A model generated the notes under the pieces. The model was given only the letters and a program-made list of their open reading frames with translations, had not been told where the DNA came from and did not search any database. 23,577 bases of DNA from Saccoglossus kowalevskii (taxonomy: Eukaryota > Hemichordata > Enteropneusta > Harrimaniidae): NCBI RefSeq assembly GCF_000003605.2, contig NW_003109104.1:245999-269575 (forward strand). The letters run 5' to 3'. Shown one piece after another: positions 1 to 23,577 of the stretch. The position numbers and the translations under genes are program-made. Position 1 is the stretch's first letter. Each line of letters begins with the position of its first letter.

Positions 1-338
1 CAGTGGAACAGTCATGGAACCACTAAAAAATAGCTAATTATCATGTAAATTAGGTAATTAATATGCACGGATTTTTACCAAAAATTAATCAAATCTGCGC
101 ATATGTTCAGAGCATCTATGTACCAAGTTTCATCAAAATCCAATGAGTGGTTCTTTAGATATCAGTGGAACAGTCATAGAACAGCTAAAAATTAGCTAAT
201 TATCATGCAAATTAGGTAATTAACGAGCATGGATTTTTACCAAAACCTAATCAAATCTGCGCATTGGCCCAGAGCATCTATGCACCAAGTTTCATCAAAA
301 ACCGATGTATGGTTCTTGAGATAGCAGTGGAACAGTCG
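1..338. repeat. 162-bp tandem repeat, two copies and a truncated third; array may continue leftward
   Basis: CAGTGGAACAGTCAT starts at 1 and 163, and CAGTGGAACAGTC again at 325, so the period is 162. The two full copies differ at scattered positions. Each contains ACCAAGTTTCATCAAAA, a phrase resembling ACCAAGTTTGAACAAAA in the intron 12 array (around 11623). No ORF spans it. Confidence 0.93.
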
Positions 339-339
339 G

Positions 340-371
340 ACACACATACACACACACACATACACACACAC
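340..371. repeat. (CA)n microsatellite
   Basis: ACACACATACACACACACAC and similar, interrupted by two TA dinucleotides. It directly abuts the truncated third copy of the 162-bp tandem repeat. Confidence 0.92.
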
Positions 372-806
372 TAACTGCAAAGACTCCCATTTTGTGCTTC
401 GCACATGGGAGTAAAAAAAGCCAAGGACCCACATCTAAGTCTTGCTCTACCTCTTGTGATGAGGAACCAATTATAAACACAACTGTTAACAAGAAGAGGC
501 TAGGTGGCTTCTGGGTATCGGTTATTAGTACTAAAAAGGTTTAGGTCTGTTGAAATAAACCCAATTTGTCTAACAAGACATGAATGTCAGTCCCCGTTAT
601 TTAATTATAAAATACTCGTGTTAAAATAATACATGGAACATCTGCAAACAATTGAATTAATATGTACTCTATGTGGGTACAACTCATCATAAAGTGATTT
701 CCCTTAATCTGATAACTTTCATTGACGCAGGTCCAAAATCAGTGCAACCAAACTATGTCTCATACATGCTCAAGAAACTGCATTCATAAATCTGAGTAAA
801 CTTTGA

Positions 807-827
807 GGGGGAGGGGAGGGGGAGGGG
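807..827 (+). repeat. G-quadruplex motif G5-A-G4-A-G5-A-G4
   Basis: Four G-tracts of 4-5 nt with single-A loops on the plus strand, the most compact type of intramolecular quadruplex. In the DOT1L sense strand it is C-rich (i-motif). It lies about 3.9 kb beyond the stop codon. Confidence 0.9.
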
Positions 828-3800
828 TAAATAAAACACTTTTGTTGTCAACATAGAAGTTTAATACAAAGTAACACAATCAAATGTACACACGATACAT
901 CATGATAACCCAAAATAGAGTCTAGAATACTACTACTGTGTCATTAGTCAAATAAATAAAAGTGAAAAGAAGAGGGTAATTTACAAACTAGATAAATGAT
1001 GCATCAATTAGATAGTATTATACAATGATATACACCCATCATTGGTCATTCTAATCTGTTTTCAATGAGCAGGACCAATGGTCTTGCAAACCCTATTCTG
1101 AAAATCAGAAAAAAAGTCAAAGTTACATATATTTGTTGTAAAATAAAGCAATATTTAAGGTGAACCCCACCTTGGATTATGTCTAGGTCACTAACCAAGT
1201 CTTGGTGATTATACAACTGAAAGTGTTTACTACCTCTAGATATAGTAACATGAATGAAAGATTGTGTCTATTGACAGACTCGTCACCCACTAGGGGGTGC
1301 TAGGCACGATATTGACATGACAACTGTTTAGATAATATAAAGGCTTATTACAAAACTGGAATGTTTTAACTAATTCATATTCAAATGTATCAAATTTGAT
1401 TTTGAGGTAAAAATTTAAAAAAAAAAAATGTCTAATGCAGCACATGGGTTTTAATGATACAAACAATGTGTTGTACTGCAGCTCACCATGGAACAGACGA
1501 GGTTGCGTCTGAATGTTGTCCAGACTGTATTATATTTTACTGTGACCAAAATTCATGCAATTTTTAATGATACCAGACAAGTTTATATAATATTTGTACA
1601 AACATGTTAGAGTTGGCCAGTTTATTGCAAAGACTTTCTTTACAAACACCAGACTGCAAATATCATAAACCTCAACACTATCAATAATATTTTTAAATAC
1701 GAGTAAACTGAGAAACAAAACTAGTATTAATCAAATTCCTTGAAAATATTTCAGATGGAGTTGATGTAATTAATCTCAATATTGATAACTTTTATTGAAA
1801 CTTAATTCTCAACAATTATTTCAGCGCATTCATTATTTTAAAAAAAACAAAAAAACAATCTGGGCAGTATATGCCCGGTTAACTCAACATGTGAGGTAAC
1901 AGAATTGCTGTGAGAAACAAATGTTTCTAATTGTTTCCTTGGGCAAGTGAACACTTCACTGATAAAAGATGCATTAACAAAACTATTTCCTCAATATTGT
2001 TTGACATAACTTATATGGCCGTTCAAAGACCCAGACAAAAAAAAATACAAAAAGTTTCAACTTTGGCTTGTATTAGGAAAAGCAAATGTACCCTTAGTAG
2101 AAACACACTTTAGTATAAACCAGACTGCGACTGATTCTGTTAGCTGACAAGTCTTGTGATTAATGGTGTTAACACATTTCTCCAATTAACAAGATTACAA
2201 CATTCTGTTGTAATCTCTGATTGAAAATTTGTCTATGGGACGAGCACAACTTATAACAATTACTTTATTTTGGTACATTGGAACTTCACTCCACATGTAA
2301 CTCATGCATATATTACAAATGTACCAATTAGGCAAAGGATTTCATTTAAGCACCAAGTCAGATGTTTGAAATTGTTTACTTCGGTGGAAACTTGATAGCA
2401 ATATCCCTGTATTGGCGGTTTGAAATGTGTGACAACAAAGTGAGGTACTTGTGTATAATACAAAGTCTTCTCAGAAAACAGGTGGTGTAATTCTGTTGAT
2501 TGCCAGAACTGAAAAGTGCACTAATGGGGAAAAAAGAATCCACTAGTCATACCAGCAGATTAATGAATAACACTTAATTTCAGAAAATACCCCGAGGCGA
2601 AATAGTTGAGCTCTTTTAGCAATGAGAAGCTCAACCAATAACAGAGCAGAGACCTGAAAATCAATTATCTCAACCCAATAAGACACTTTCTCACATAGGC
2701 AATGTGTCACTGTGGAAATTAGTTAAAACCTTTAAATGCTATAATCCCAGACAATAATTTTGGACAAAATATACATGATAGAAATAAATTGCCACTGGAA
2801 AGAATTTTACAGATTTATTTTTGGAAAATGGTAAAAAGTTGACTTTGACATTCAAAGGTTGTCTCAGTAGTGGATATATTGAAAATATTTTAAATGGTAA
2901 TAATAAATGGATTATTTTATCAGACATAAAAACATAACAAAATCACACCTTTTTTTTTTCTACATAAAACAAATTTAAAGTTACATTGAACCTGATATGG
3001 AGGCTATCAGCAATACAGCCGTTGTTCAAACATTGATTTTATGCAGATTTATTCAAAAACAAAATTAGAAGACACAATTGCCAGCCTTTAAGATTTATAC
3101 GAAATGGACCAGGTTATTTTTTTTACAGACTTTAGCAGCAGGAATGTCTGCTTTTACTGAACACTGATTTTGTTTGTGTTGCTTCACTTTCAGGGGCCAC
3201 TCGTACAATATCAATAGTAACCTGCAGAAATGCAAATGTATCGTCAGATTTAACAATGACAGAATATGCATAATTTATTTCTGGTCCTTAAACAGTTCAA
3301 AATTGTTAATGATAGTTATGGAAAGTTTGTATAATGAGACAAACAGAAAACTGGCAAAATTAGTTATGTGTGGTCATCTTAACTAAAATTTCTAGAAACC
3401 CAAAATATGAGACACATTCACCAAAGTGTGTATTGTGGATAACGTTAAATAACTGGATAGTTTCAAACTGACAAGTGATTAACCGGTGCTCAAATGTTCA
3501 AATACAGCAATTTACGAACATCCCGACAAATTTCAGTTATCCTTAAAAGAGACTGAATAATACGCCAGTCGTGCAGGTGTACCGCTCAATTCCAGAAAGG
3601 TTGGCTTCTTTGAGGAGTAGTAGTTTTTCTTCTCATTCTGTTTTTATTTCAGTAATTTAAAGATCAAGTATAGGAAAGACGTTTCACTCAGTAAACTTTT
3701 GTGGTTATTTTTAACCATATGATTACTGATTAATATAAAAGTGGAATGTTGGTAAAACTTATTTCAATAGCACCTTTAGGAATGAGAACAAAATTCCAAT

Positions 3801-4178
3801 GATCCCTGAAATGCTGCAATTTAGTTTCGTCTTGCGGCATAAAAACACACTGCCTTTCTGACTGAGTTCAGGTGGTTTCAATACTGTTATAAAAGCTGGA
3901 AAACACATGTCCAGTGAAATACAACATCTGTGGGCATATAAAAAAGGATCACACTCTAAGGTTGAGAACATGTTTACACTCCTGGCTTGCCAGTGAGCAG
4001 CACTGCCCAGTGAAACACAGTAACGTCTTAAATGAGGGATTCATTGTGTCCTGCGCATCATTTACTTTTTTCAGCTTCAGCCGAACTCTATATTCTTTGG
4101 ATTCGCGACGCAATGCATAGTTGTCAGCATCAGCAAACGAACATGAGCAGAGCTGAGGTAGATGCCCGACTTGTTGAG

Positions 4179-4692
4179 CTGGTGAGAAAAAACAGAAAAC
4201 AAAAGTAAAGCCATGATCTGTCTGCAGAGGGCGATATCATTTCTTTGGAAAAGCATTTATTCCAATCAGAACGAATTGGGAAGTTCCATTTATATTATGT
4301 TTAGTGGTACTCACAATCAGAACATGTGAAATGTAATTGTCAAGAAAGAACCTCAGAAGGTGACAACAGTTTATGCTATTTGATAGTATTCTGCTCATCA
4401 AAACTTTTCAGTTTACAGTGGCATTTCCTACGAGGCACCATTTGCAAATCAAATGTAGAGATAAAAGTAAATGTGTTTATATTCGCCTGAAAAAGATGTC
4501 TAAAGAAATGCTAACAAAATTGGGTACAGTGCTAGTACTACAGTAAAATCCTAGCAACAGTAAAGTTGGGTAGAGTAATAGGCAGCACTGAATTCCCAGT
4601 GACAGTAAAGTTGGGTAGAGTAATAGGCAGCACTGAATTCCCAGTGACAGTAAAGTTGTGTACTGTACTAAGCAATGTGTTTGTATCCGTAC
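4179..4692 (-). other. Candidate 3'-UTR intron (514 nt)
   Basis: Six bases after the DOT1L stop codon the minus strand reads ATGCAG|GTACGG, a good donor. At 4179 it reads TTCTGTTTTTTCTCACCAG, the best-looking acceptor in the window. Splicing would remove the 45-bp minisatellite. The exon after 4178 is open for ~70 codons in one frame, but not the frame of the DOT1L ORF. Confidence 0.5.
4512..4680. repeat. Minisatellite, 45-bp unit, two exact copies plus two diverged flanking copies
   Basis: Units start at 4557 and 4602 (identical) and 4647 (diverged after about 14 nt), each beginning ACAGTAAAGTTG. A more diverged unit occupies 4512-4556. The period is exactly 45, so the antisense frame reads a repeated 15-residue phrase (SLGIQCCLLLYPTLL), which is a by-product and not evidence of a gene. 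Confidence 0.93.
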
Positions 4693-4698
4693 CTGCAT

Positions 4699-23577
<18,879 letters not shown>

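Larger units (their letters stand above)
373..4698 (-). other. 3' flank of DOT1L: probable 3' UTR and intergenic sequence, no second gene seen
   Basis: AT-rich, and no ORF here looks like protein by composition or motif. The 3' UTR end is not resolved. Candidate minus-strand AATAAA signals sit at 4256-4261, 3643-3648 and 3048-3053; the last is followed by U/G-containing sequence (TGTTTGAACAACGGCTGTATTG in part). If the 3'-UTR intron (4692-4179) is real, the 4256 site would serve an unspliced short form only. Confidence 0.55.

Noticed and set aside
1256-1310. Short hairpin CACCC-ACTAG-GGGGTG and possible tRNA-like or small RNA structure
   Set aside because: The stem is only about 5 bp and there are no A/B boxes or cloverleaf; chance occurrence is likely.
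4477-4698. Antisense-strand 73-codon ORF with repeated SLGIQCCLLLYPTLL
   Set aside because: It is the 45-bp minisatellite read in frame (45 is a multiple of 3), starting at the ATG right after the DOT1L stop. It is a repeat artefact.

Overview
The window comes from an animal nuclear genome, most likely a marine invertebrate. It is AT-rich, every intron follows the GT-AG rule, the introns are 0.25-1.7 kb long, and microsatellites, minisatellites and small foldback elements are scattered through them. The species cannot be fixed from this sequence. The protein keeps several motifs that vertebrates have outside the catalytic domain, which suggests a slowly evolving lineage, but that is only an inference.

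One gene occupies about 80% of the window. It is the 3' part of DOT1L, the histone H3 lysine-79 methyltransferase, on the minus strand. I could assemble 17 coding exons between 22921 and 4699. Their summed length is 4842 nt, which is 1613 codons plus a stop, and every junction is in frame. The first readable residue (V1) corresponds to human Val135, so the 5' UTR, promoter and the first ~134 codons lie beyond the right edge. The full protein would be about 1750 residues, compared with 1537 for the common human isoform. Residue numbers in the entries count from V1.

Layout in gene order, right to left. 23577-22922 is the intron upstream of the first visible exon, with a Z-DNA-type alternating tract. 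Exons 1-7 (22921-16674) encode the methyltransferase core. Exons 8-10 (16316-13588) encode a basic, disordered nucleosome/DNA-binding linker ending in an AT-hook. Exons 11-14 (12635-9754) and the start of exon 15 encode a proline-rich segment and coiled coils that in human DOT1L bind AF10/AF17 (MLLT10/MLLT6). Exon 15 (9324-7580, 1745 nt) holds a long regulatory tail with two motifs shared with human DOT1L, several SUMO consensus sites and a basic NLS. Exons 16-17 (6704-4699) encode a lineage-divergent C-terminus ending in two polyproline runs.

The 3' flank (4698-1) has no convincing second gene. It probably holds the 3' UTR, possibly with an intron that starts 6 nt after the stop codon and carries a 45-bp minisatellite. 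It ends in a 162-bp tandem repeat at the left edge.

Intronic elements: two copies of a ~200-bp TA-flanked MITE in opposite orientation bracket exons 3-4. A separate 423-bp MITE has a 5-bp target duplication, intron 3 holds a foldback element, and intron 13 holds a 15-copy 23-bp minisatellite. No new enzyme system is visible. The most testable new idea is the inverted MITE pair around exons 3-4, which could drive circular RNA or in-frame skipping of part of the catalytic domain.
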